Translations under genes and position numbers: made by a program
Origin: Mesorhizobium_K quangtriensis
GTDB taxonomy: Bacteria; Pseudomonadota; Alphaproteobacteria; Rhizobiales; Rhizobiaceae
Length of the DNA: 64,000 nucleotides
Direction of reading: 5' to 3'
Assembly: GCF_040081925.1 (NCBI RefSeq)
Contig: NZ_JBEBMF010000002.1
Location: 992,001 to 1,056,000, forward strand
The notes under the pieces: model-generated
Seen by the model: only the letters and a program-made list of their open reading frames with translations
Told to the model about the DNA's origin: nothing
The model's database searches: none
Shown here: piece by piece, positions 33,392-42,134 of the stretch
Position numbering within the stretch: the stretch's first letter is position 1
Layout: every line of letters begins with the position of its first letter

Positions 33392-34414
33392 TCAATTGGT
33401 GCCGACGGTCTTGCCTTCCTTGAAGGCCTCCAGGACCGCGGCGCGGTCAGCGTCGGGCTGAGGGATCAGGCCGGCGGTCTCAAGCGTGCCGCCATTGCCC
33501 GAGATTCCGTCGGACAGGAAGAACTCGGTGTACTCGGCCAGGCCCGGGATGGTGCCGATGTGCTCGCCCTTAACGTAGAAGAAAAGCGGGCGCGAAACCG
33601 GATAGTCGCCGCTGGCGACGGTCTCGAGCGACGGGGTGACCCCGTTCACGGTCGCGACCTTCAGCTTGTCCTTGTTCTGGTCGTAGAAGGACAGGCCGAA
33701 CACGCCGACGGTGGCCGGGTTGGCCTGCAGGCGGGCGAGCGTCTCGGTGTAATCGCCGGCGATCTCGACAACGACGTCCTGACGGAAGGTCTCGCAGGCC
33801 TTTTTCATCGCTTCCTTGTCCATCTCGGGCAGGCCAGCTTCCTTGCAGCCTGCGTTGATGACCTTCTCCTGGAAGACTTCCCGGGTGCCGTGGTTGGACC
33901 CGGGGATGGCGACGTTGATTTCCTGCTTGGGCAGCGAGGCGTCGATCTGGTCCCAGGTCTTGTAGGGGTTGGCGACCATTTTGCCATCGACCGGAACTTC
34001 GGCCGCGACCGCCTTGAACACATGCACCGGCTGCAGCGCAAAATCGCCCTGGCTGGCCGAAGTCGCGAAGACGATGCCGTCGTAGCCGAAGCGGACTTCG
34101 CGGATGTCCTTCACCCCGTTGTCGGTGCAGGTTTTGATCTCGTCTTCCTTGATGGCGCGCGAGGCATTGGCGATGTCGATGGTGTTCTCGCCGACGCCTT
34201 CGCAGAACTGCTTGAGGCCGCCACCCGTGCCGCCGGAACCGACGACGGGAGCCTTGAAGTCGGGGAACGCATTGCCGAATTCCTCGGCCACGATGCTCGC
34301 GAACGGAAGCACCGTCGACGAGCCTGCGATCTGGATGGTGTCACGCGACTGCGCATATGCATGGCCCGCGAAGACAACCGCAAGCGCGGCCGTCGAAAGC
34401 ATGATCTTCTTCAT
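33392..34414 (-). CDS. pstS: Periplasmic phosphate-binding protein PstS
   Basis: 340 aa. Signal peptide 1-21 (cleavage at AYAQ). The phosphate-binding loops are visible: IAGSSTVLPFASIVAEEF, VGSGGTGGGLKQFCEGVGENTIDIANASRAI and the later PGSNHGTREVFQEKV. High-affinity phosphate capture for PstCAB. First gene of pstSCAB-phoU-phoB, preceded by a three-unit PHO box 79-107 bp upstream. Confidence 0.96.
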   Translation of the reverse strand: MKKIMLSTAALAVVFAGHAYAQSRDTIQIAGSSTVLPFASIVAEEFGNAFPDFKAPVVGSGGTGGGLKQFCEGVGENTIDIANASRAIKEDEIKTCTDNGVKDIREVRFGYDGIVFATSASQGDFALQPVHVFKAVAAEVPVDGKMVANPYKTWDQIDASLPKQEINVAIPGSNHGTREVFQEKVINAGCKEAGLPEMDKEAMKKACETFRQDVVVEIAGDYTETLARLQANPATVGVFGLSFYDQNKDKLKVATVNGVTPSLETVASGDYPVSRPLFFYVKGEHIGTIPGLAEYTEFFLSDGISGNGGTLETAGLIPQPDADRAAVLEAFKEGKTVGTN

Positions 34415-34492
34415 GGGTGCCTACTCCTGGTCGGAAATCCCGTTGTCGAGGCGCGATCAATCAGCGCCCGGTGAGCCCAATAGCCGCCGACT

Positions 34493-34521
34493 ATTACAGT
34501 TGGATGACACTTTGATGTCAG
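34493..34521 (-). promoter_or_regulatory. PHO box (three units) upstream of pstS
   Basis: Read on the minus strand: CTGACAT-N4-GTGTCAT-N4-CTGTAAT, three 7-bp direct repeats at 11-bp spacing that each resemble the PhoB half-site CTGTCAT. Two to three PhoB dimer contacts are expected, so the operon should be induced under phosphate limitation. Confidence 0.8.
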
Positions 34522-34675
34522 TCCCATAACGCGAACGGGGGAATACCGCCGGCTAAGCAAAGGCGGGGACATGGCCGACCGGCGCTTATGCCAGCGCTGC
34601 CAACGCCTTGCGCGCGCGGCTTATGTCAGAACGGCCGTTGGGACTGCCAGCAGGCTTAAGACAGCTGTGTGGAAG

Positions 34676-34726
34676 AAAAAAACCGGACGGGAGGCGAAGC
34701 CTCCTGCCAGCATCGATACTGGCCGG
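34676..34726 (-). terminator. Candidate terminator with branched stem
   Basis: On the minus strand an outer CCGG/CCGG pair (34723-34726 with 34683-34686) encloses two small hairpins, one of them GGAGGC-TTC-GCCTCC (34704-34690). Seven T (34682-34676) follow directly. It would end the kinase transcript before the pst operon. The unusual shape lowers confidence. Confidence 0.45.
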
Positions 34727-34845
34727 ACACACCGAACGATGTCCCGTTGGGGATATGACACCGTGTTTTCTCGGCGGCCGCTCTTCCCGTCCGTGGAACC
34801 AAAACGGAACCTGGATACATGGTTAATATCCGGGCCGAACGGGGA

Positions 34846-34869
34846 GCTATGGTGCGATCGCACCATAGC
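34846..34869. repeat. Perfect 24-bp palindrome
   Basis: Arms GCTATGGTGCGA (34846-34857) and TCGCACCATAGC (34858-34869) with no spacer and no mismatch, 8 bp after the kinase stop codon on the minus strand. No U tract on either side. It could be a protein-binding site or part of a transcript 3' hairpin. Confidence 0.7.
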
Positions 34870-34877
34870 AAGCTGCC

Positions 34878-37800
34878 CTATTTCTGGGCAGTCGCGCGAT
34901 TCTCGCCTCGGGAAGCCGCCATCCAGCGTTCGACCATTTCGGCCAGCGCTTTCGGGCTGATCGGCTTGGAAAGATAGTCGTCCATGCCGGCGGCCAGGCA
35001 GCGTTCGCGATCGCCTTTCAGCGCATGCGCGGTGACGCCGATGACGGGTACTCGCCGGTCGCTCTCGCTTTCCGATGCCCGGATCGCCGCCGTCGCTTCC
35101 AGACCGCTCATCTCCGGCATGGACACGTCCATGAGGATGATGCGCGGGTTCATCTCGCCGAAGGCCTGTAGTGCAAGGCGGCCGTTGCCGACGATCTCGA
35201 AGCTGTAGCCTGTTTCGCCCAGGATCTGCGTGAAAACGAGCTGGTTGACCTCATTGTCCTCGGCGACGAGGATATCGACCCTGTGGCCACCCTCCGGCAA
35301 GCTGTCGCGGGCGACCGACCGACGCGGGCGCATCGGGACGGGCGCGCGTGTCGCCCTGTCGTCAGCGTCACGAACGGGAGCCGGCTTTGAATCCGCCGGT
35401 GCGGCTTCATGCCCGGGAGAACGCCGCTTCTGGATTGCCGCGACGACGGTTTCGAGAAGCAGCGACGAGCGCGCCGGCTTGGTGAGCTGGGCGTCGATCG
35501 ACAGATCGCGATAGAACGGCCCCGAAAGCGACTGGTCGACGGAAGTCAGCATGACGATCGGCGTGTCGGCGATGCCAGGCGTCGAGCGGACAAGGCGCGC
35601 CATCTCGCCACCCGTCATGCCCGGCATCTGATAGTCGAGCACAATGCAGTCCACCGATATGCCGAGATCGGCCGCAGCCGTGAGGACTTTCAGCCCTTCC
35701 GCGCCGCCTTCGGCCGCGCAGGCGTCGAAGGTCCACGATGCCATCTGTTCCAGAAGAATGGCGCGGTTCACCTGATTGTCGTCCACAATGAGAATGCGCG
35801 AACCGGTGACGTCCGAAGGCGTGATGCGCGAGCGCGGCGCTCCGGCCTGGGGCAGCGTCACGCTGAACCAGAAGGTGGAGCCTTCGCCCTCGACGCTCTC
35901 CACGCCAACCTCACCGCCCATCAGGGCGACGAGCCGCGACGTGATGGCGAGGCCAAGGCCGGTCCCCTCATGCCGCCGGGTGGACGAGGCATCGACCTGG
36001 CTGAACTTCTCGAAGACGGACGCCAGCTTGTCGGCTGGAATGCCGATTCCCGTATCGGCGACCGAAATACGCATTTGCATGCCGTGTTCGGCCGGCTCGC
36101 CGCTGACATCGACGAGCACATGGCCTGAATCGGTGAATTTCACGGCGTTACCGATCAGGTTGGTGACAATCTGCCTGATCCGGCCGACATCGCCGATAAA
36201 CGTATCTCCCAACCCCGGCTGGACGCGGACGATCAGTTCCAGGTCCTTTTCCTTGGCGCGCGTCGAGACCAGTGTCGCCACGTCCTCGATCGCTTCGGTC
36301 AGCGAGAAGGGCGCCGGATCGAGCACGAGCTGACCGGCGTCGATCTTGGAGAAGTCGAGGATGTCATTGATGATCGTGAGCAGCGCATTGCCCGACTTCA
36401 CGATGATTTCGGTGAACGTCTTCTGCTTGGGGTCGAGGTCCGAACGCGCGAGAAGCTCCGCCATACCGAGCACACCATTCATCGGCGTCCTGATCTCGTG
36501 GCTCATATTGGCCAGGAACTCGGACTTGGCGCGGTCGGCAAGCACCGCGCGGCGCTGCGCTTCCTCAAGCTGTTGCTCGCGTTCCTTCTGGTCGGTGATG
36601 TCGATGGTCGAGCCCAACAGATAGAGCGTACCGTCGGAGGCCAGCAACGAACTCTTGCGCGCCATCTGGTAGCGGACGCCACCGTCCGGAGCGTTGACGA
36701 TTTCCTCCATCTCCAGGCTTTCGCCGGTCCGCAGGATGGTACGATCGGCTTCCATGAATGCGAGGCCGTCGTCGCCCGACACCTCGGCGTCCGTCCTGCC
36801 GATCGCATCCTCGCCCGAAACGCCGGTAAGCTGCGACCAGTACTTGTTGACGTAGAAGAGTTTCAGGTCCTCGCGCTTGGCGTAGATGGCGACCGGGACA
36901 TTGTCGATGAGGCTGCGGAATATCTCGTTCTCGCGCTGGCTTTCCTTAAGCTTCTCCTCGCGCTCCTTGACCTCGGTGATGTCGGTGCTGGAGCCGATCA
37001 GATGCACCGATCCGTCACTGGCGACGAGGCGGCTCTTGCGGGCAATCAATTGCCGGCGCGAACCGCCCGCTTGTGTCAGCGACTCTTCCATTTCGTTGGC
37101 GACGCCCGTGCGCAGGACGTCCATGTCGCGTTCCGCGAAACCGAGACCGTCTGCCGCAAAGAAATCGCGGTCGGTCCTGCCGGACGCCTGCTCCTTGGAA
37201 ATGCCGGTGAGGTCCGTCCAGGCCTTGTTCACGAACTCGAAGCTCAGATCTTCGGACTTTACGTAAGCGGCGACGGGCAACTCATCCAGCACATGACGAT
37301 AAAGCTCGGTCTTGCGCATCGAACGTCGCAATGCCCGCTCGCGCTCCTTTATTTCCGTGATGTCCACCCGCACGCCGATGAACGCGCCGTCGTCGGTGCG
37401 CGTATCGAACACCTGATACCAGCGGCCGTCGGGATTGCGGCGCTCGTACATGCCGTGCGGCTTGCGATGGTGCCCCATATAGGCGTCGATCCAGGCGTCG
37501 GGATCGGCATCATACAGACTGTCGATGTCCGCATCGCCGCTGGAGCGGAAGTAGCCGAGGTCGCGACCACGCGCGATTGCTTCTCGGAAGGTGAGACCCG
37601 GCTGCCAGATCGGCTCAAGACCGGGTAGGGAGTCCTGCAGCTTGCGGTTGGCGAGGACGAAGCGATCGTTGCGATCGTAGATGACGACGGCGGCGGGCAG
37701 CGATTCCAGCACGTCCGCAAGGATACGCCGGGCTTCTTCCACCTCGGTCTCGCGGCGTTTCCTCTCGGTTACGTCAAAGACAAAGCAGGCTACGTAGCGG

Positions 37801-38579
37801 CGGCCGCTTTCCAGATCGACGCGATGTCTTCGCACCACGCGGGAACGGACCGAACCGCCCTGTTCGAAGTCCTCCTCGACCTCGAAGGGCCCCCCAGAAT
37901 GGAGCACCCGCCGTTCGGAAGGCTCAAACTCAGCCACCTTGTCTGGCGGCAGGAAGTTCGCGGCATGGCGACCAATCATCGCCTCCGGCGACTTGCCGAA
38001 CATCGAGGCAAACGCCTTGTTGACGAAGGTGAAGCAAAGCTGCTCGTCCTTGACGAAAATTGGATCGCTGACCGAGTGGAGGACCGACTCGGCAAGCCGG
38101 GACCGTTCGAGCGCTGCCTCAAACGGCGCAACCAGGGCGGTTATGTTGCGCCCGACACCGCGATAGCCGAGGAACGCGCCCGTCGCGCTGAACCGCGGAA
38201 AGCCGGTGACCGAAACCCAACGGCAATCCGGCTGACCCTTCTTCAACTCGTAGACGAAATCGCGGAACGGACGCCTCGACTGGAGATCGTCGAGATGGGC
38301 CTGCGCCTTCTTGCTCTCGTCGGGTCCGTGATCGAGAAAATCGAATCGCAGGCGGCCCAGCACGTCCTGAGGCGGGATACCCGTCTGCTCCTCATAGTTT
38401 TCCGACAGCCAGGAGAAGCGAAGCTCGGCATCGGTCTCCCAGATCCAGTCGCTTCCGGCTTGTGCGAGTTCAAGGAGATCGCGGCAGGAAAACTCGCGCG
38501 CGTCGCATGTCGCAACGCCCCTGACACGCACGAATGAACGTGCCGATGCGCCGCGCTGCGTCTCCTGCCTGTCCGCCAT
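34878..38579 (-). CDS. Soluble hybrid histidine kinase with five PAS and two receiver domains
   Basis: 1233 aa, no membrane segment. Five PAS repeats (starting roughly at residues 35, 165, 290, 425 and 555; the last two are near copies, FVNKAWTDLTG and YVNKYWSQLTG) are followed by HisKA with His694 (FLANMSHEIRTPMNGVLGMAELL) and an HATPase (NLIGNAVKFTDSGH, DTGIGIP, GTGLGLAI). Receiver 1 has Asp982 (IVLDYQMPGMTGG) and receiver 2 Asp1151 (ILMDVSMPEMSG, then LSKPISP). Start 38579 has GGTGG upstream; an in-frame ATG at 38663 is possible. BarA/GacS-like output without an Hpt domain, so a separate phosphotransfer protein is needed. Ligands are unknown. Confidence 0.92.
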   Translation of the reverse strand: MADRQETQRGASARSFVRVRGVATCDAREFSCRDLLELAQAGSDWIWETDAELRFSWLSENYEEQTGIPPQDVLGRLRFDFLDHGPDESKKAQAHLDDLQSRRPFRDFVYELKKGQPDCRWVSVTGFPRFSATGAFLGYRGVGRNITALVAPFEAALERSRLAESVLHSVSDPIFVKDEQLCFTFVNKAFASMFGKSPEAMIGRHAANFLPPDKVAEFEPSERRVLHSGGPFEVEEDFEQGGSVRSRVVRRHRVDLESGRRYVACFVFDVTERKRRETEVEEARRILADVLESLPAAVVIYDRNDRFVLANRKLQDSLPGLEPIWQPGLTFREAIARGRDLGYFRSSGDADIDSLYDADPDAWIDAYMGHHRKPHGMYERRNPDGRWYQVFDTRTDDGAFIGVRVDITEIKERERALRRSMRKTELYRHVLDELPVAAYVKSEDLSFEFVNKAWTDLTGISKEQASGRTDRDFFAADGLGFAERDMDVLRTGVANEMEESLTQAGGSRRQLIARKSRLVASDGSVHLIGSSTDITEVKEREEKLKESQRENEIFRSLIDNVPVAIYAKREDLKLFYVNKYWSQLTGVSGEDAIGRTDAEVSGDDGLAFMEADRTILRTGESLEMEEIVNAPDGGVRYQMARKSSLLASDGTLYLLGSTIDITDQKEREQQLEEAQRRAVLADRAKSEFLANMSHEIRTPMNGVLGMAELLARSDLDPKQKTFTEIIVKSGNALLTIINDILDFSKIDAGQLVLDPAPFSLTEAIEDVATLVSTRAKEKDLELIVRVQPGLGDTFIGDVGRIRQIVTNLIGNAVKFTDSGHVLVDVSGEPAEHGMQMRISVADTGIGIPADKLASVFEKFSQVDASSTRRHEGTGLGLAITSRLVALMGGEVGVESVEGEGSTFWFSVTLPQAGAPRSRITPSDVTGSRILIVDDNQVNRAILLEQMASWTFDACAAEGGAEGLKVLTAAADLGISVDCIVLDYQMPGMTGGEMARLVRSTPGIADTPIVMLTSVDQSLSGPFYRDLSIDAQLTKPARSSLLLETVVAAIQKRRSPGHEAAPADSKPAPVRDADDRATRAPVPMRPRRSVARDSLPEGGHRVDILVAEDNEVNQLVFTQILGETGYSFEIVGNGRLALQAFGEMNPRIILMDVSMPEMSGLEATAAIRASESESDRRVPVIGVTAHALKGDRERCLAAGMDDYLSKPISPKALAEMVERWMAASRGENRATAQK

Positions 38580-38826
38580 GCCGTTCCACCCGCGGCTGGG
38601 CGCCTCCTGCCACAGCCTCCTCCGGGGAATGTGCGGGAGAAGCATTAAGGATTGACTAACCATAACTTTGCCCGCGCCGCTGGCTTTTCCACGCGCGGTG
38701 CCCGTGCGCGGGGCAAGATGGTTAACGAGCCGTTACCTCAAAAGTAACCAACGGTTCATCATTGCCTGCAGGGTGCGTCGGGTCTGCTATCGTAACGTCA
38801 CCATGTTTCAGGCCGGGAGCGTTGCG

Positions 38827-38970
38827 ATGAGAAAGGGACTTGAACTTTCCGGATCAGGCGATCGGATCGGCGAGGCCGCAAAGGCGACCAGCTGGCGCGT
38901 CGATCTTCTTTTCCCGGCATTCCTTGTGGGAGCGGCCTACGTGATCGCCAAGACGTTTTTCGGATTTTGA
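38827..38970 (+). CDS. Small single-span membrane protein
   Basis: 47 aa: polar N terminus (MRKGLELSGSGDRIGEAAKA) then one hydrophobic helix (WRVDLLFPAFLVGAAYVIAKTFFGF). ATG 38827 follows GGGAG at 7 bases; an ATG 24 bp upstream is in frame. It stands alone, divergent from the five-PAS kinase gene and 247 bp from it. Unknown function. Support is the ribosome-binding site and membrane-protein composition only. Confidence 0.5.
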   Translation: MRKGLELSGSGDRIGEAAKATSWRVDLLFPAFLVGAAYVIAKTFFGF

Positions 38971-39412
38971 TCCAACCATCCAGCCTACTGACCAAGGTCA
39001 CGCCGCGAGCCTGATCGCTCGACCGCAAAACCTCGGGCCTCGGCAATTGCCGCCGCCAAGGGTCGCGGATACGCGTCAAGTACCGTGAACGCACACCTTC
39101 CTTACATCGACACTGCGTCATCGTGTAGCTTACATCTGCGGCACCATGCAGCAGGATTCGCGCGACTTTATTGAGGCTGTCCTTACGAGGCAGACGTCAA
39201 TGGTACCGTTGCCATGTGCAACTGACCGGGTTCAGTTACACGAAGCGGCGGCGTCAGCCGTCACAATCTGAGCCAAAGGATATCGGTGGTGGATTGGTGC
39301 GTTCTTTTTCTACGAATTCAAAAGAAGCACTTGATTTTCAGCGGAGCACCCAAAAAAGTAGCCCCAGAACATCCGTCTCATCGAAGGTGGACAACCCCGA
39401 GAAGTGGTAGCC
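38971..39412. other. Gene-free interval, 442 bp
   Basis: No gene that I can support. Base composition falls below that of the surroundings, especially from about 39270 on. Short open frames (for example a 41-codon frame at 39146-39271) lack ribosome-binding sites. It presumably carries the promoter of the isolated glycosyltransferase gene, and may be a remnant of insertion or decay. Confidence 0.45.
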
Positions 39413-40387
39413 ATGCTTCCTTTGAGTAAACGGGAGGGATCGTTAAACGTTGTCGTTGCGACGATCACTCGCCGCCGGCCGAAGATGCTTGGCGCGCTGC
39501 TGGAGTCGTGGACCAAGCTCGAGCGCCCGCGCAATTGTCGGTGTACATTCCTGGTTGTAGAAAATGATGGGGCCCGCAGCGCCAAGCTGCCGAAAAAAAT
39601 GGGCGGCGCCTGGAGCGACGCGGAACTGGTTTATTATCTGGAAACCCAACAGGGCATCCCGATCGCCAGAAACAGGGCCTGTAAAATCGCCTTGGAACGC
39701 AATGCCGATGTGATGCTCTTCATCGATGACGACGAAACCGCTGATACGCGTTGGCTGGTCAAGATGGTAGAGGCGTATCGCAAGACGGGCTGGGGCCTGA
39801 TCGGCGGGCCGGTCGAGCCTGTGCCTCCGCCTGAACCGCTTACGTTCTGGCAGGCTGTCGTCTTCCGCGGAGTGCGTGACAGGCTGGCCAGAAAGAATGC
39901 CAAGGTCAAGGCCAATGGCTTGGAGGCCACGACGGTGGTGACAAGCAATTGGCTTGCGGACGTATCGCTTATGGCGAAATACGGCCTTTCATTCGATGAA
40001 CGCCTGCGCTTCACCGGGGGCAGCGACGCGAAGTTTTGCTACGACGCAAGGGTGGCGGGGGTTCGCATTGGATGGGCTCCCGATGCGATCGTCCGGGAGA
40101 CCATTTCAGTCGATCGACTTTCGCTGCGCTATCAATTCCGGCGCGCGCGGGACCAGTCCAATGTCTCGCTGAGACGCAAGATCGAAAGGGATTCCGCCGC
40201 GCTGTCCTGGGTGCCGATCTCAGTGGCCATGCGGGCGGCCGGCGCCGGGTTTCAAATCCTTGTAATTCCGATCACGAGAGGCGCCAGCCTCGTGCCCATA
40301 GCGCGCTCGTTCGGCTGGATCGTCGGACGTTTATCCGTGTTCTGGGGTGCGACGTCCTCGCACTATAGAGAGACGACGGGCGCGTAG
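39413..40387 (+). CDS. Family 2 glycosyltransferase
   Basis: 324 aa GT-A enzyme: VVVATITRRRPKMLGALLESW start, IPIARNRACKIAL and the metal-binding D-x-D region FIDDDETADTRWLV, with SNWLADVSLMAKYGLSFDERLRFTGGSDAKF as acceptor segment. The C-terminal region has amphipathic or membrane-associated stretches (GAGFQILVIPITRGASL). It resembles glycosyltransferases of exopolysaccharide or LPS synthesis, but no such cluster is adjacent. ATG 39413 is preferred to an upstream GTG at 39404. The lower GC of its 5' flank may mean acquisition by transfer. Confidence 0.86.
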   Translation: MLPLSKREGSLNVVVATITRRRPKMLGALLESWTKLERPRNCRCTFLVVENDGARSAKLPKKMGGAWSDAELVYYLETQQGIPIARNRACKIALERNADVMLFIDDDETADTRWLVKMVEAYRKTGWGLIGGPVEPVPPPEPLTFWQAVVFRGVRDRLARKNAKVKANGLEATTVVTSNWLADVSLMAKYGLSFDERLRFTGGSDAKFCYDARVAGVRIGWAPDAIVRETISVDRLSLRYQFRRARDQSNVSLRRKIERDSAALSWVPISVAMRAAGAGFQILVIPITRGASLVPIARSFGWIVGRLSVFWGATSSHYRETTGA

Positions 40388-40422
40388 AGCGCGATCGCTT
40401 CCTTTTCGTAACACATGGCAAT

Positions 40423-41217
40423 CTACCGCAATGCGGTTGCGATCGTGCCGCCGTCGACCGTCAGCACCGCCGCGTTGACCTTGTCCATCTGAGCGAGGTG
40501 CAGGAAGGCGTCGGCCACGTCGCTGGCGGTGACTTCGACGCCAAGCAGGTTGCCAGACATATAGGCAGCCGGGCTCAGGCCACGTGCAGCAGCTCGGTCG
40601 ATGATCATCTGGTCCGTCATGAGGCCGGAGCGGATGCGCCCTGCATTGACGCCGTTGCACCGGATGCCTTCGTGGCCGTGATCCAGCGCATATTGCTTCA
40701 TCAGCGCCAGCGTCGCGGCCTTCGGCAGACCATAGGGGCCGAAATCCTTGCCGGGATTGACTGACTGGTTGGAGATGTTGAAGAGGATCGTCCCACCCCT
40801 GCCCTGCCTGCGAAAAATCTTCAGTGCCGCCTGGCTGGCGAGATGATGACCGAAGAAATTCAGGTCGAAGCTGCGCTTGAGATCATCGACGGACAGATCG
40901 CCGATGGCGCCCTGTGGCGCCGAGCCAGCGTTGGACACGAGGATGTCGAGACCGCCGAGCGCCCGGTCCAACCCAACAAAGGCCTCGGCAACCGAGGCCT
41001 CATCGGTGACGTCACAATAGCCCGTATGGCAGCCGAGTTCCTTGCCGAGGTCGCCGAGCAGCGCGAGGTTGACGTCCAACGCCGCAACCTTCGCACCGGC
41101 GTTCAGGAACGTCCGCGCGATCTCCCGACCGATGCCGCTGGCGGCACCGGTGACCGCCACAAGACGGCCCTCCAGGGGACCGGAGGATATCTGCACGGAG
41201 GTCGCCGGGCTATCCAT
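40423..41217 (-). CDS. Short-chain dehydrogenase/reductase of the ketose/polyol operon
   Basis: 264 aa classical SDR: nucleotide-binding VTGAASGIGREIARTFLNAGAKVAALDVN (Asp after beta 2 suggests NAD), NAG motif VSNAGSAP, and catalytic Ser with Y-G-L-P-K (NISNQSVNPGKDFGPYGLPKAATLAL). Last gene of the ten-gene operon, 4 bp after the LsrF-like gene. It most likely oxidises the imported polyol to a ketose, or reduces an intermediate, for DhaKL and the aldolase (inference). Start 41217 gives the normal length. Confidence 0.9.
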   Translation of the reverse strand: MDSPATSVQISSGPLEGRLVAVTGAASGIGREIARTFLNAGAKVAALDVNLALLGDLGKELGCHTGYCDVTDEASVAEAFVGLDRALGGLDILVSNAGSAPQGAIGDLSVDDLKRSFDLNFFGHHLASQAALKIFRRQGRGGTILFNISNQSVNPGKDFGPYGLPKAATLALMKQYALDHGHEGIRCNGVNAGRIRSGLMTDQMIIDRAAARGLSPAAYMSGNLLGVEVTASDVADAFLHLAQMDKVNAAVLTVDGGTIATALR

Positions 41218-41221
41218 GACG

Positions 41222-42109
41222 TCAGGCTGCCTTCTTCTGTTCGAAGTCCTTGAAGAGCGCATAGGCCTGGTCTGGCCGTTCATTGTTGTGCACCACTGCC
41301 TGCAGCGCCTGCAGCATGGCCGAAGGGCTCGACGACTGGAACACGTTGCGGCCCATGTCTACGCCGGCAGCACCCTGGTCGATCGCCTGCCAGGCCATTT
41401 CGAGCGCCTCGCGCTCCGGCAGCTTCTTGCCACCGGCGATGACGATCGGGACCGGGCAGCCGAGGACGATCTTCTCGAAACCCTCCTCGACATAATAGGA
41501 CTTCACGAACTGCGCGCCGATCTCCGCGGCGATACGCGTGGCGAGACCAAAATAGCGGGCGTCACGCACCATGTCCTTGCCGACGCCGGTGACCGCCATT
41601 GTCGGGATGCCATAGCGCGTGCCCGTGTCGATCAGCTTCACGACGTTGGAGATCGACTTATGCTCGTATTCGGCGCCGACATAGACCTGAGCGGCCATGG
41701 CGACGGCGCCGAGACGGATCGCATCGTCGATATCGACGGCAACCAGTTCGTTGGACAATTCGGTCAGGATCGAGTTGCCGCCGGAACAGCGCAGCACGAC
41801 CGGCTTGTTGACTTCAGGCGGGATCACCGAGCGCAGCGCGCCGCGCGTGCACATGAGCACGTCGGCATGTTCGGCAAGCGGAGCGATCGTCAGGTCCATG
41901 CGCTCCAGCCCGGTGGTCGGGCCCTGGAAGTAGCCATGGTCGAAGGCGAGCATGACGGTGCGGCCGCTGGCCGGATTGAAGATACGCGACAGACGCGCCT
42001 TCATGCCCCAATCATGATGTGCAGCGCCCTTCAGGAAAAAGCGACTGGTGTCAGCCGGACGGCCCTGGCCCCAGTCCTTGCCATCCTTAATATCATCCAG
42101 ATCGGCCAT
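41222..42109 (-). CDS. LsrF-family class I aldolase / thiolase-like enzyme
   Basis: 295 aa DeoC/FbaB-type TIM barrel. Motifs: VMLAFDHGYFQGP, EIGAQFVKSYYVEEGFEKIV (Lys as expected Schiff base), PIVIAGGKKLPEREALEMAWQAIDQGAAGVDMGRNVFQ. The closest known function is LsrF, which cleaves the phosphorylated autoinducer-2 product by transfer to CoA. Here there is no LsrB/K/R; instead DhaK and DhaL are adjacent, so the likely substrate is a different phosphoketose. Cotranscribed with dhaL (25 bp) and the SDR (4 bp). Confidence 0.9.
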   Translation of the reverse strand: MADLDDIKDGKDWGQGRPADTSRFFLKGAAHHDWGMKARLSRIFNPASGRTVMLAFDHGYFQGPTTGLERMDLTIAPLAEHADVLMCTRGALRSVIPPEVNKPVVLRCSGGNSILTELSNELVAVDIDDAIRLGAVAMAAQVYVGAEYEHKSISNVVKLIDTGTRYGIPTMAVTGVGKDMVRDARYFGLATRIAAEIGAQFVKSYYVEEGFEKIVLGCPVPIVIAGGKKLPEREALEMAWQAIDQGAAGVDMGRNVFQSSSPSAMLQALQAVVHNNERPDQAYALFKDFEQKKAA

Positions 42110-42134
42110 ATCCGTATCCTCTTTGGTCTGTTCT

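Larger units (their letters stand above)
34415..34877. other. Gene-free interval, 463 bp, between pstS and the five-PAS kinase gene
   Basis: Holds, from left to right, the pstS leader and PHO box, a branched hairpin with a T7 tract on the minus strand, and a perfect 24-bp palindrome just after the kinase stop codon. An open frame of about 130 codons exists on the plus strand but has no ribosome-binding site or recognisable protein features, so I do not call a gene. Confidence 0.6.

Noticed and set aside
31831..34474. Two long open frames (about 380-390 codons) on the plus strand opposite the pst genes
   Set aside because: They are antisense to clearly functional pst genes, rich in Arg, Asp, Gly and His as expected from the complement of high-GC coding DNA, and show no domain.
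34571..34960. 130-codon plus-strand frame between pstS and the five-PAS kinase gene
   Set aside because: It runs through the terminator-like structure and the 24-bp palindrome into the antisense of the kinase gene; no ribosome-binding site and no protein-like pattern.
39146..39271. 41-codon frame in the gene-free interval before the glycosyltransferase gene
   Set aside because: It looks protein-like in composition but lacks a ribosome-binding site, and nothing else supports it.
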